A stretch of DNA of 47,240 bases, taken from contig QCBH01000013.1 of NCBI GenBank assembly GCA_003281685.1, positions 1 to 47,240 on the forward strand. Direction: 5' to 3'. Numbering within the stretch: the first letter of the stretch is position 1; every line of letters begins with the position of its first letter. Source of the DNA: Prochlorococcus sp. AG-347-E23 (GTDB taxonomy: Bacteria; Cyanobacteriota; Cyanobacteriia; PCC-6307; Cyanobiaceae). A program made the position numbers and the translations under genes. This document shows positions 17,315 to 25,213 of the stretch, one piece after another. The notes below the pieces were generated by a model, which saw only the letters and a program-made list of their open reading frames with translations, was not told the origin of the DNA and ran no database searches.

Positions 17315-17647
17315 ATGAGCTTATCAAAAAAAAATTTAGATAAACTCAATAAATTTAAAAAAAATAAAAATTTAAATAACGAAGGCAAAAATATAAGTAA
17401 TTACACAAATATACCTAACAATGATAATTTAATCGCCAATCCACTTAATTCAAAAGATCCCAATAAAATTTTTTATCGGTTAATTGACAATTCAGAATCT
17501 TTAGAAGAGACTTCTAACGTTAATAATTTACTAAGGAAAAGTGAGTTTAATCAAATTAATATGAATTCTAAAAATGCTAATATTTCTAAGAAATTAACAA
17601 CAGAAGAGGAACTATATGATGAATTTAATTATCTTCTTGATGAATAG
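17315..17647 (+). CDS. Unknown Asn/Lys-rich protein upstream of rlmH
   Basis: A 110-aa protein that I do not recognise. It is dominated by Asn, Lys, Ser and Ile with no Cys or Trp, no hydrophobic core and no signal peptide, so it is probably largely disordered; a C-terminal acidic patch (TEEELYDEFNYLLDE) may form a helix. It begins with an ATG 57 nt from the divergent rsmA gene and ends 19 nt before rlmH, so co-transcription with rlmH is likely. The position and intact frame suggest a real gene, though part of its composition simply reflects the AT-rich genome. Confidence 0.6.
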   Translation: MSLSKKNLDKLNKFKKNKNLNNEGKNISNYTNIPNNDNLIANPLNSKDPNKIFYRLIDNSESLEETSNVNNLLRKSEFNQINMNSKNANISKKLTTEEELYDEFNYLLDE

Positions 17648-17666
17648 TTAGTTTTAATATTTACTT

Positions 17667-18083
17667 ATGCTTCAGATTAATAGATTAACTATTTATGCTA
17701 TCGGCAAAATAAAGAAACTTTGGATTAGAGATGGAATTAAACAATACAAAAAAAGAATGCCTGAACTTATCATTAATGAATTAAAGACTTTTAATTTAAA
17801 TAATCTTAGATCCAATAATAATATTATTATCTGCCTAAGTGAAGAAGGTAAGCAGTTTAATTCAGTTGAACTATCTTCTTTACTTTTAAATTTTAAAAAC
17901 AAAAAAATTAATTTCTTAATCGGTGATACTGATGGAATAAGTTCAGATATAAAAAAAAATGCAGATCTTATACTTAGTCTATCTTCTTTAACTTTTCCTC
18001 ATGAACTAGCTAGATTAATCCTAATCGAGCAAATCTATAGAGCTGTTTCTATATCTACTAACTCCCCTTACCATCGCTCCTAA
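17667..18083 (+). CDS. rlmH: 23S rRNA (pseudouridine1915-N3)-methyltransferase RlmH
   Basis: SPOUT-class homodimeric methyltransferase that modifies pseudouridine 1915 in helix 69 of 23S rRNA on the assembled ribosome. Diagnostic parts are [15 protein letters not shown] near the N-terminus, the knot residues [10 protein letters not shown] (about 88-97), and the C-terminal [17 protein letters not shown] followed by SPYHRS. At 138 aa it is slightly shorter than the E. coli protein but complete. Starts with ATG 19 nt after the Asn/Lys-rich gene. Confidence 0.94.
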   Translation: MLQINRLTIYAIGKIKKLWIRDGIKQYKKRMPELIINELKTFNLNNLRSNNNIIICLSEEGKQFNSVELSSLLLNFKNKKINFLIGDTDGISSDIKKNADLILSLSSLTFPHELARLILIEQIYRAVSISTNSPYHRS

Positions 18084-18138
18084 AAAGATTAGATTTAATC
18101 TAAAATTAATCTATAAAACTTTAATAACTAACTATTTT

Positions 18139-18170
18139 TTGAATTTTTACTATATAGTACATATATACTA
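18139..18170 (+). promoter_or_regulatory. Putative LexA (SOS) box and promoter of umuDC
   Basis: TAGTACATATATACTA at 18155-18170 is a near-perfect palindrome resembling the cyanobacterial LexA site AGTAC-N4-GTACT, with one base off in the right half. It overlaps a candidate -10 TATACT (18164-18169); a weak -35 TTGAAT lies at 18139-18144 with 19-nt spacing. Overlap of operator and -10 is the expected arrangement for a repressor, and the downstream genes umuD and umuC are classic SOS genes. The transcript would start only about 7 nt before the umuD start codon. Confidence 0.68.
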
Positions 18171-18182
18171 TTAATTTAAGTC

Positions 18183-18599
18183 TTGGATTCCTTTGATTTA
18201 ACTACTAAAAGTTTTAGAATACCCTTATTAAATGATTCGGTATCTGCAGGATTTCCTTCTCCCGCAGATGACTATACGGAAGAAAATATTGATTTAAATG
18301 AACATTTAATATCTAATCCGTTTAGCACTTTTTTTCTTAGAGTTAAAGGTGAATCAATGATAAATGCAGGAATTAAAGATAAAGATTTAATAATAGTAGA
18401 CAAAAGTTTAGTAGCCAAGCCAGGAAATATTGTCATTGCAATGATAGACGGGGAATTTACAATAAAAAGATTATCTATAAAAAATGATGAATTATATTTA
18501 AAAGCAGAAAATCATAATTATCCTGATTTTAGCTTTAAAAACCATATTGATGTACAGATATGGGGAGTGGTTATTTATTCAATACATAGCTATTTATGA
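18183..18599 (+). CDS. umuD: UmuD-type S24 self-cleaving protease
   Basis: LexA-fold protein that cleaves itself when RecA filaments form, then activates translesion polymerase V with UmuC. The 138-aa protein has the cleavage dipeptide in SVSAGFPSPADDY (Ala22-Gly23), the nucleophile Ser58 in VKGESMINAGI and the general-base Lys95 in GEFTIKRLSI. The start must be the TTG at 18183: an in-frame TAA lies at 18177 and the next Met is at the active site. With the promoter so close, the mRNA is nearly leaderless. Its stop overlaps the umuC start (ATGA), indicating translational coupling. Confidence 0.94.
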   Translation: MDSFDLTTKSFRIPLLNDSVSAGFPSPADDYTEENIDLNEHLISNPFSTFFLRVKGESMINAGIKDKDLIIVDKSLVAKPGNIVIAMIDGEFTIKRLSIKNDELYLKAENHNYPDFSFKNHIDVQIWGVVIYSIHSYL

Positions 18600-19882
18600 G
18601 AATTTCAAGTAATGATGCTATAGCTCTTATAGATGCCAATAATTTTTATGCGTCATGTGAACAAAATATTAATCCTAATTTGAGAAATAAACCAGTAGTA
18701 ATTTTATCTAATAATGATGGATGTATCATTGCTAGAAGTCCTGAAGCGCGAGCTTTAAAAATTAAAATGGGAACTCCTTATTTTAAGATCAAAGAAAAAT
18801 TAAATAAATTAGATGTAGCAGTCTTAAGCTCAAACTACTCTCTTTACGGCGATATGAGCAGAAGACTAATGAATTTACTAAAAAACTACTGTGAAGAAAT
18901 AGAAATTTATTCTATTGACGAAGCATTTGTCTCAATTTCTAGACCTAATAATAAAAATCTATATCCTTGGGCACGAAACATAAGATCATTAATATATCAG
19001 AATCTGGGGATTACCATAACAGTAGGCATAGGAGAAAATAAAGTAAGAGCAAAAATTGCTAATAGATTAGCTAAAAATATTGATTATTCAGCTGGAATAT
19101 TTGATTTAGCTAGAACCAAAAATGAGAATAATTATTTAAAAAGAATTAGTGTAGATAAGATATGGGGAGTCGGGAAACAAACCTCTAATTGGTTGCAAAG
19201 TAAAGGTATTAAGAATGCGAAAGAATTAAGAGATATGGAAGAAAATGAAATCATCAAGAAACTAGGCATAGTAGGAAAAAGATTGCAATTAGAACTGAAA
19301 GGTTATAAATGTCTGCCTATAGAAAAAAACAAGAAATCAAAAAAAGAAATTCAGGTAAGCAGAAGTTTCGGTACTCCTGTCACAAAATTAGAAGACTTAA
19401 CTCAAGCACTAGCGACTCACGCAATAAAAGCATCTGAAAAAATGAGAAGTCAGAATTTGCAATCATCTAATATTAGAGTATTTGCAAGAACCAGTAAATA
19501 TTCAAGTCAAAATTATCAAAGAAGTGCTCATAGAAAACTTACAAATGCAACAGATGACACAAACAGTATTTTAAAAATAGTAGTTGAATTATCTAAAGAA
19601 ATTTATAATCCAGAATATAAATTTTCAAAAGCTGGTGTTTTAATGCAGGATTTAACTAATAGCGAATATTTACAGCAATCAGTTATCAATTACAAATCTC
19701 AGAAAGACCTAAAAAAATCAGCAATTCTCATGAGAACTATTGATTTATTAAATAAAAGATTTAATAACAATGCAATTACATGGGCTATTACAAAAACGCC
19801 AAAAAGTTGGGCAATGAATAAGAATTTCTTAAGTCGCTCATCTACAACTGATATAGACCAGATTCCAATTATAGTAAAATAA
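18596..19882 (+). CDS. umuC: UmuC-type Y-family translesion DNA polymerase
   Basis: Catalytic subunit of error-prone polymerase V. The 428-aa protein has the Y-family palm motifs ALIDANNFYASCEQ (metal-binding Asp, about residue 13) and YSIDEAFVSIS (catalytic Asp-Glu, about 103-104), the fingers segment PVVILSNNDGCIIARSPEARALKI, a helix-hairpin-helix region (WGVGKQTSNWLQSKGI), a little-finger domain, and a C-terminal DUF4113-type tail (WAMNKNFLSRSSTTDIDQIP). Overlaps umuD by 4 nt and is followed 9 nt later by a putative metallopeptidase gene. Confidence 0.96.
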   Translation: MRISSNDAIALIDANNFYASCEQNINPNLRNKPVVILSNNDGCIIARSPEARALKIKMGTPYFKIKEKLNKLDVAVLSSNYSLYGDMSRRLMNLLKNYCEEIEIYSIDEAFVSISRPNNKNLYPWARNIRSLIYQNLGITITVGIGENKVRAKIANRLAKNIDYSAGIFDLARTKNENNYLKRISVDKIWGVGKQTSNWLQSKGIKNAKELRDMEENEIIKKLGIVGKRLQLELKGYKCLPIEKNKKSKKEIQVSRSFGTPVTKLEDLTQALATHAIKASEKMRSQNLQSSNIRVFARTSKYSSQNYQRSAHRKLTNATDDTNSILKIVVELSKEIYNPEYKFSKAGVLMQDLTNSEYLQQSVINYKSQKDLKKSAILMRTIDLLNKRFNNNAITWAITKTPKSWAMNKNFLSRSSTTDIDQIPIIVK

Positions 19883-19891
19883 AAAAATAAC

Positions 19892-20359
19892 ATGGAATTT
19901 ATTATATTTTTAAGCAAATTAGATAAAGAGATTCTTGACTTATTAATAAAAGCAAACTATGAAGTTGAAGAAAATAAAATTGAATGTCTCTTAAATAAAG
20001 AAATAAAAGGACTACATAATTTTGTAGAAAATAAAATAATAATATGTACTGAAAATGCAAAAAGGAAAACAAATTATAGAAATGAAAAGTTGCGACCAAA
20101 TACAGACAACTTCAAAACAAAATTGGCAATAAGAAAAGCATTAAGACATGAAGCTACTCATGCTATACAAAAATGTAACAACAATAAAATAGTAGGGGAT
20201 ATAAAAAATTTAGAAGATAAATTACATCAAAGCAAGAGGCGATCATTAGAGTTCTCTACTTCCAATTTTTCTGGAACTTATGCAAAAGAAGTAGAAGCTT
20301 ATATTCTTGAAGACAAGCCCAAAAAGGTAAAAAATATGATTAAAAAATACTGCCTATAA
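19892..20359 (+). CDS. Putative zinc metallopeptidase, M76/ATP23-like, at the end of the umuDC unit
   Basis: A 155-aa soluble protein without signal peptide. It carries a clear HExxH zinc motif, LRHEATHAIQKC, with His86, Glu87 and His90, and an E-x-E-A-Y segment (AKEVEAYILE, residues 131-140) placed where a third gluzincin ligand would be. The short length, basic central region and Glu-Ala after the motif recall the ATP23/M76 family, but this is my comparison by eye. It starts 9 nt after umuC and so is probably transcribed from the same SOS-type promoter. A role in DNA-damage proteolysis would be a new hypothesis. The zinc-protease call is moderately strong; the substrate is unknown. Confidence 0.72.
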   Translation: MEFIIFLSKLDKEILDLLIKANYEVEENKIECLLNKEIKGLHNFVENKIIICTENAKRKTNYRNEKLRPNTDNFKTKLAIRKALRHEATHAIQKCNNNKIVGDIKNLEDKLHQSKRRSLEFSTSNFSGTYAKEVEAYILEDKPKKVKNMIKKYCL

Positions 20360-20375
20360 ATTCAAATAAAATATA

Positions 20376-22409
20376 TTAGCTAGCAATAAAATTACCACAG
20401 CGTTGTTTATCCAAAAAACTTATATGTTGTCTTTCTAAGTAATATAATTCCTGAAATTTAATCGCATCTGAGTTTAAATCCTTAAAGAGATCATCTATCT
20501 CTTTATTAGTCTCTGCGGAAACTGAAGAAGGATTATCAATTAAAATAGAAATACAATTTTCTAAAGTTTTTAACCTTTGTGATCCCCAAGATTCGATCAA
20601 GTGTCTACATCTTTTTAAAGAATTATATTTTTCAAGAAGTGATAAAGTTCCAAGTAAATTATCTTTAGGATTACTAAGCAATGTTAATAACAACTCATTT
20701 GGATTAACAAAATTATTAATTTTATTTGATAATTCAGGATTATAAAGAGTTAAGTGATCAGTAAGAAGTGAAATTAAGTCAATAGAAGAAAACTCTTTTT
20801 GAAGATTTTGACTATTAGAATCCTTTATTTCATTTAAATAATTTAAACCTAAATTATTTTGTTCAATTTTTGAAATAGCTTCCCATAAATTTTGAATATG
20901 ATTAGTATTAAAAACATTAATTTCTCTTTTGAGAAATTCATCGCGAATAAATAACCGAAGATCAGGACAATGCAAATAATAAAATATTATTTCCGATTCA
21001 TTTTTCTCACGCCGAGAAATTTCATTTGGTTGTTCAAATTTTTTGGATCTACCATGCCAACGAAATCCCTTAACTTGATTTCTTAAATCTTGTTCGAACT
21101 GTATTGCTAACCTTGCTTGTCCCTTACTCAATCGTTCGGAAATTTTTTGTAAGTAATGAGTTCTTGTTGATGATTGAGGTAATTTGCTCAACAATTTTAC
21201 CAATGAAGAAATTACACTCTGGAAATTTTCAGACTTAGTTAAATCTTTATCTTTAAAGATCTGATCAATCTCCCAATCAATCCAAAATGATGAATTATCA
21301 ATTAGGTTAAAATAATCTTCTGGAGTATGATTATTCAAAAATTCGTCAGGATCTTTAAAATCATTAAGTTGAAGTATCTTAAGATTAATTTGATCATGGA
21401 GAGATAAGCTTTCGACTTCTTTAATTACTCTTTTTGTTGCTAATATTCCTGCATTATCAGAATCAAAATTCAATATTATATTTTTATTATCAGTACATCT
21501 ACATAATTGAGAAATTTGATATTTATTTAATGCGGTGCCGAGGGAAGCTACAGAATTAGTAATACCTTTTGCATGAAGAGAAATTACATCAAAGTATCCT
21601 TCAACAATAATAGCTTTATCTCTTTTTCTTATATTGCTAGATGCTTTTTCAAATGCAAACAACATTCTCCCTTTTTCAAATATCTCTGATTCAGGAGAAT
21701 TAAGATATTTGGGTTCCTGTCCATCAAGTGATCTACCACCAAAGGCAACTACACGTCCCTGCATATCATGAATGGGAACGATTAATCTATTTCTAAAACG
21801 ATCATAAATCTTGTCAGAATTATCCTTAGAAATTACAAGACCTGAAGCCAATATTAGATTAGTAGGGAATTTTTCAACCTTAGATAGATAGTTAAATAAA
21901 TCATTCCATGAATTTGGGGCAAAACCTAACTCAAAGTCATCAATATTTTTATTACTCAGGTTTCTCTTGTTTGTTAAATATTTCATAGCTTCAAGACCTA
22001 GAGAATTATTTAATTGAGACTTAAACCAATTTTTAGTAACTCTTAATATTTTATAAAGCTCTTCCTTTCTAGATAATTGTTTTTTATAAGCTTCTACTTG
22101 GGGTCCCTCAAGATTTTCAACATTAATATTATTCTTTTTAGCAAGAGAAAGTACAACATCTGAAAAATTAGCACGAGTAAACTCCATTAAAAATTTTATA
22201 GAGTTACCACCAGCACCACAAGAAAAACAATAATAAAATTGTTTACTTGGTGATACTGTCATAGATGGCTTAGTATCATCATGAAAAGGACAAATCCCAA
22301 CAAATTCTTTACCTTTCTTCTTAAGAACAATATGTTCAGATATAACGTCAACAATATCTGCCTTTTCCTTAACCTCTTGAATAGTTCTTGGGTGAATAGA
22401 ATGAACCAT
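20376..22409 (-). CDS. dnaG: DNA primase
   Basis: Makes RNA primers for Okazaki fragments and interacts with the replicative helicase. The N-terminal zinc finger is CPFHDDTKPSMTVS...YYCFSCGAGG (about residues 40-65), followed by the RNA-polymerase core FGGRSLDGQEPKYLNSPE and the TOPRIM domain with AIIVEGYFDVISLH and LNFDSDNAG. The C-terminal third is the divergent helicase-binding region. I place the start at the ATG giving MVHSIHPRTIQ (677 aa); the frame can be extended six codons to a TTG at 22427, but that adds no family-like residues. Convergent with the metallopeptidase gene (gap 16 nt). Confidence 0.96.
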   Translation of the reverse strand: MVHSIHPRTIQEVKEKADIVDVISEHIVLKKKGKEFVGICPFHDDTKPSMTVSPSKQFYYCFSCGAGGNSIKFLMEFTRANFSDVVLSLAKKNNINVENLEGPQVEAYKKQLSRKEELYKILRVTKNWFKSQLNNSLGLEAMKYLTNKRNLSNKNIDDFELGFAPNSWNDLFNYLSKVEKFPTNLILASGLVISKDNSDKIYDRFRNRLIVPIHDMQGRVVAFGGRSLDGQEPKYLNSPESEIFEKGRMLFAFEKASSNIRKRDKAIIVEGYFDVISLHAKGITNSVASLGTALNKYQISQLCRCTDNKNIILNFDSDNAGILATKRVIKEVESLSLHDQINLKILQLNDFKDPDEFLNNHTPEDYFNLIDNSSFWIDWEIDQIFKDKDLTKSENFQSVISSLVKLLSKLPQSSTRTHYLQKISERLSKGQARLAIQFEQDLRNQVKGFRWHGRSKKFEQPNEISRREKNESEIIFYYLHCPDLRLFIRDEFLKREINVFNTNHIQNLWEAISKIEQNNLGLNYLNEIKDSNSQNLQKEFSSIDLISLLTDHLTLYNPELSNKINNFVNPNELLLTLLSNPKDNLLGTLSLLEKYNSLKRCRHLIESWGSQRLKTLENCISILIDNPSSVSAETNKEIDDLFKDLNSDAIKFQELYYLERQHISFLDKQRCGNFIAS

Positions 22410-22499
22410 TGAGATTTTTGTCAACAAATAATGATTTATTTGTTATAGGTCAAAATCAAATAAGAATCTACTTAATTTCACAATAAAACTATTTTTTAA

Positions 22500-23390
22500 A
22501 TGATAAATATCGAAGAATTAGAAAAAAAATTTAATTCATTGAATAGGTTTAATTTGGTATTTGCCTCATTCTTCTTCAGTTTGATGACTTTGTGCGTAAA
22601 AAATATTGATGAAAGGATACCTATTTATGAATTAGTTTTATTCAGATCATTATTAAGTTTAATTATTACGTTATTCATAATTAATCTAAAAAATATAAAT
22701 CCTTGGGGTAAAAATAGACCCTTACTAGTCTTGAGAGGCGTTTTAGGAACATTAGCATTAGTTTGTATTTTTTATGCGATAAGAAATATGCCTCTCAGTA
22801 TATCTACCGTCATTCAATACACATATCCTATTTTTATATCTATATTTGCTGGAATATTCATAAATGAAAAATTAACACGTAATGTAATATTTGCTTTAAT
22901 TATTGGCTGGATTGGAATATTAGTAATATTAGATCCAAGCCAATTATCAAATATAAATGTTGAAATTGAAAATATTTCAATTTCGATAGCATTTCTTGGA
23001 GCAATATTCACTGCATTGGCTTACATTACAGTTAAGAAACTTTCATTTACTGAGGATGTTTATGTAATTATTGAATATTTTCCACTTGTTTCATTCATAA
23101 CTTTACTGCCAATTGTATTAATAAACTGGGTTACCCCAAATTTTGCTGAATTAGTTTGGATAATTGGCATCGGCCTATTTACTCAATTAGGGCAAACATT
23201 CTTAACTATAGGATTAAAAAATTTACCCGCTTCTGAAGCTTCAACAATTAACTATTTACAAGTTTTATTCGGGTCAATATGGGGGATTGTGTTTTTTAGT
23301 GAAATAATAAACATAAATTTTTTATTCGGCGCCTCACTAGTTTTATTAGGAACTATTATTTCTGCTACCAAAATAATCAAAAGGACATAG
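22500..23390 (+). CDS. EamA/DMT-superfamily transporter
   Basis: A 296-aa, ten-helix membrane protein of the drug/metabolite transporter superfamily with two EamA repeats. The first repeat includes ELVLFRSLLSLIITLFI, GVLGTLALVCIFYAIRNMPLSISTVIQYTYPIF and a helix near GWIGILVIL; the second includes GLFTQLGQTFLTIGLKNLPASEASTINYLQVLF and the final FLFGASLVLLGTII. The substrate is unknown; close relatives export amino acids, nucleosides or other metabolites. The ATG start lies 90 nt from the divergent dnaG start. It is followed by a secreted small protein and ruvA on the same strand. Confidence 0.88.
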   Translation: MINIEELEKKFNSLNRFNLVFASFFFSLMTLCVKNIDERIPIYELVLFRSLLSLIITLFIINLKNINPWGKNRPLLVLRGVLGTLALVCIFYAIRNMPLSISTVIQYTYPIFISIFAGIFINEKLTRNVIFALIIGWIGILVILDPSQLSNINVEIENISISIAFLGAIFTALAYITVKKLSFTEDVYVIIEYFPLVSFITLLPIVLINWVTPNFAELVWIIGIGLFTQLGQTFLTIGLKNLPASEASTINYLQVLFGSIWGIVFFSEIININFLFGASLVLLGTIISATKIIKRT

Positions 23391-23412
23391 AATATAAATA
23401 GAGTTGAAAAAA

Positions 23413-23772
23413 ATGGTGAAATTATTTTATTTATCTTTATTATTTTGTTTTTCTCCTATTATTCAAGTTAATGCAACGACCCCAAAGTCAGTAACTTGTA
23501 CAAGAACTGAATATAGAGAGGAGTACATTCCTGGAACCAAATCAAACCCAGGTTACGTAAAAAGTGAAGTAGTAGACGTTGAAATACCTTGTGGAGGTCA
23601 AAGCAAAGCTGAAAAAATAGACGATAATGACTGTAGTGAAGGATCTGTTATTGGAGGTATCCTAGGTGCTGGATTAGCACTATCCTCCTCTAGAGGGAAA
23701 GACCGATTTTGGGCTGTACCTGCTGGCGGAACAGCTGGAGCGCTTATTGGATGTCAAGTGGATGGTGGTTAA
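23413..23772 (+). CDS. Secreted glycine-zipper protein of unknown function
   Basis: A 119-aa protein with an N-terminal signal peptide (MVKLFYLSLLFCFSPIIQVNA, cleavage likely after NA). The mature part has four Cys (SVTCTRTEY, VEIPCGG, DNDCSEG, IGCQV) that could form disulfides, and a C-terminal glycine-rich segment GSVIGGILGAGLAL...GGTAGALIG resembling glycine-zipper repeats found in envelope proteins. The frame can be extended three codons to a TTG at 23404; I prefer the ATG. It ends directly against the TTG start of ruvA with no gap. Function unknown; outer-membrane or periplasmic location is inferred. Confidence 0.72.
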   Translation: MVKLFYLSLLFCFSPIIQVNATTPKSVTCTRTEYREEYIPGTKSNPGYVKSEVVDVEIPCGGQSKAEKIDDNDCSEGSVIGGILGAGLALSSSRGKDRFWAVPAGGTAGALIGCQVDGG

Positions 23773-24447
23773 TTGATTAGTTGGATAAATGGAGATTTAG
23801 TTGAATTATGGCAAACTGATCAAAAATTTTTTATTTTAATAAATTGTCAAGGAATAGGTTATGAAATACAAATACTAGAATCCTTCTTTCTCAAATTAAA
23901 AACAAATCAGATATCAAATAAAAACATTACTCTTTGGATTAAACATATTAAGAAAGAAGATACAGATTTATTATTTGGCTTTACATCAAAGGAACAAAAG
24001 AATTTCTTTATTGAAATTTTAAGTATTAGAGGTGTTGGATCTCAAATTAGTATGGGGATATTAAATAAGTTTTCTTTTGATGAAGTAATCAATGCAATAA
24101 AAACAGAAAACAAGAAATTAATATGTTCTGTACCTGGCATAGGACAAAAAATGAGTGATCGATTAATTTTAGAATTAAAAAGTAAATATAAAAGTAAAAT
24201 TTTATTTAAAGAAGAAAAAAACAAGGATGAATTTGAAATTGCGGATCCTGAAATTAATAGAATGATGGAGGACCTTCATTTAACCCTTCAATCATTAAAT
24301 TATAAAAATAAAGAAATAAAAATTATCATGCCAATTATTCTTAAAGAAGTAGATCTCCTTGATAAAAAAGAAAATAATTTATCCTTTGAAAATTTATTGA
24401 AATTAGCTATTAATTATCTAGATAATGATAGTAGTAATTTAGCTTGA
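23773..24447 (+). CDS. ruvA: Holliday junction branch-migration protein RuvA
   Basis: DNA-binding subunit of RuvAB, which holds four-way junctions while RuvB drives branch migration. Starts at TTG, giving MISWINGDLVELW, which matches the family N-terminus (the N-terminal OB domain). The helix-hairpin-helix domain is visible in RGVGSQISMGILNKFS and VPGIGQKMSDRLILELKSK (about residues 77-140). The C-terminal domain III (EDLHLTLQSLNYKNKEIK) contacts RuvB. Length 224 aa is slightly long. The start abuts the stop of the preceding gene, so translational coupling is likely. Confidence 0.95.
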   Translation: MISWINGDLVELWQTDQKFFILINCQGIGYEIQILESFFLKLKTNQISNKNITLWIKHIKKEDTDLLFGFTSKEQKNFFIEILSIRGVGSQISMGILNKFSFDEVINAIKTENKKLICSVPGIGQKMSDRLILELKSKYKSKILFKEEKNKDEFEIADPEINRMMEDLHLTLQSLNYKNKEIKIIMPIILKEVDLLDKKENNLSFENLLKLAINYLDNDSSNLA

Positions 24448-24483
24448 TGACGTAGTATCATAGGTTAAAGGATAATAAATTTT

Positions 24484-24753
24484 ATGTCATTAGATACAGC
24501 TGAAAAACAGAAGCTGATTGAAAATCATCAAGTACATCCAACTGATACCGGTTCAGTTGAAGTTCAGGTAGCAATGCTTTCTAAAAGAATATCAAAATTA
24601 AGTGACCACCTCCAGGGAAACATTCATGATTTCGCTTCAAGGCAAGGATTATTAAAAATGATTGGTAAAAGGAAAAGATTACTATCCTACATAAAAGACA
24701 AAAACGTTCAGAAATACCAAGCACTTGTAAAAAAAATTGGAATCAGAGGATGA
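24484..24753 (+). CDS. rpsO: 30S ribosomal protein S15
   Basis: Primary 16S rRNA-binding protein of the 30S central domain; four-helix, 89 aa, full length. [23 protein letters not shown] and [23 protein letters not shown] are the classic S15 segments. It follows ruvA by 36 nt. In some bacteria S15 represses its own mRNA through a leader structure, but the leader here is too short and AT-rich for me to see one. Confidence 0.98.
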   Translation: MSLDTAEKQKLIENHQVHPTDTGSVEVQVAMLSKRISKLSDHLQGNIHDFASRQGLLKMIGKRKRLLSYIKDKNVQKYQALVKKIGIRG

Positions 24754-24762
24754 TCTCAATTA

Positions 24763-25212
24763 ATGAAAAAAAAGCAATCTAAAAAAAAGATACAAAATAA
24801 AAAGAAAAAAAATTATTCTGAGACTATAGCTTTTGCTAATCTAGAAAAAACATCTAATCCTGAAACTACCCCAAAACGATCCTCAAGTGGCATTCCTAAA
24901 TATGTTGCCGATAGAATGGCTAGAAGAATATTTTTTACAGCTGGGATACCGACAATATTAGGAATGTCCGTTTTTGTTGTTAGTTACATTATAGTTACAA
25001 GAAATATCGCCGAGATACCTCCTTCCTCAACAATTGCTATTTCAGCATTGTTTTTCTTATTAGGACTAGCAGGATTGAGTTTTGGAATATTATCAGCTAG
25101 TTGGGATAAAGAACCTGGATCTTTTTTTGGTATTGAAAATATTCCAATGAACATACAACGTGCAAAAGCAGCCTTCAAACCTGCTACTCAAAATTTTGAG
25201 GATAAAATTTAA
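24763..25212 (+). CDS. PAM68-like photosystem II assembly protein (DUF3464)
   Basis: Membrane protein related to plant PAM68 and Synechocystis Sll0933, which help assemble PSII around CP47/CP43. The N-terminal ~50 residues are very Lys-rich and probably disordered. Then comes the family segment GIPKYVADRMARRIFFTAGIPTILGMSVF, the first membrane helix, a short loop (RNIAEIPPSS), the second helix (FFLLGLAGLSFGILSASWD) and the tail EPGSFFGIENIPMNIQRAK. Starts 9 nt after rpsO and is likely co-transcribed. Ends tail-to-tail with dnaE. Confidence 0.9.
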   Translation: MKKKQSKKKIQNKKKKNYSETIAFANLEKTSNPETTPKRSSSGIPKYVADRMARRIFFTAGIPTILGMSVFVVSYIIVTRNIAEIPPSSTIAISALFFLLGLAGLSFGILSASWDKEPGSFFGIENIPMNIQRAKAAFKPATQNFEDKI

Positions 25213-25213
25213 T

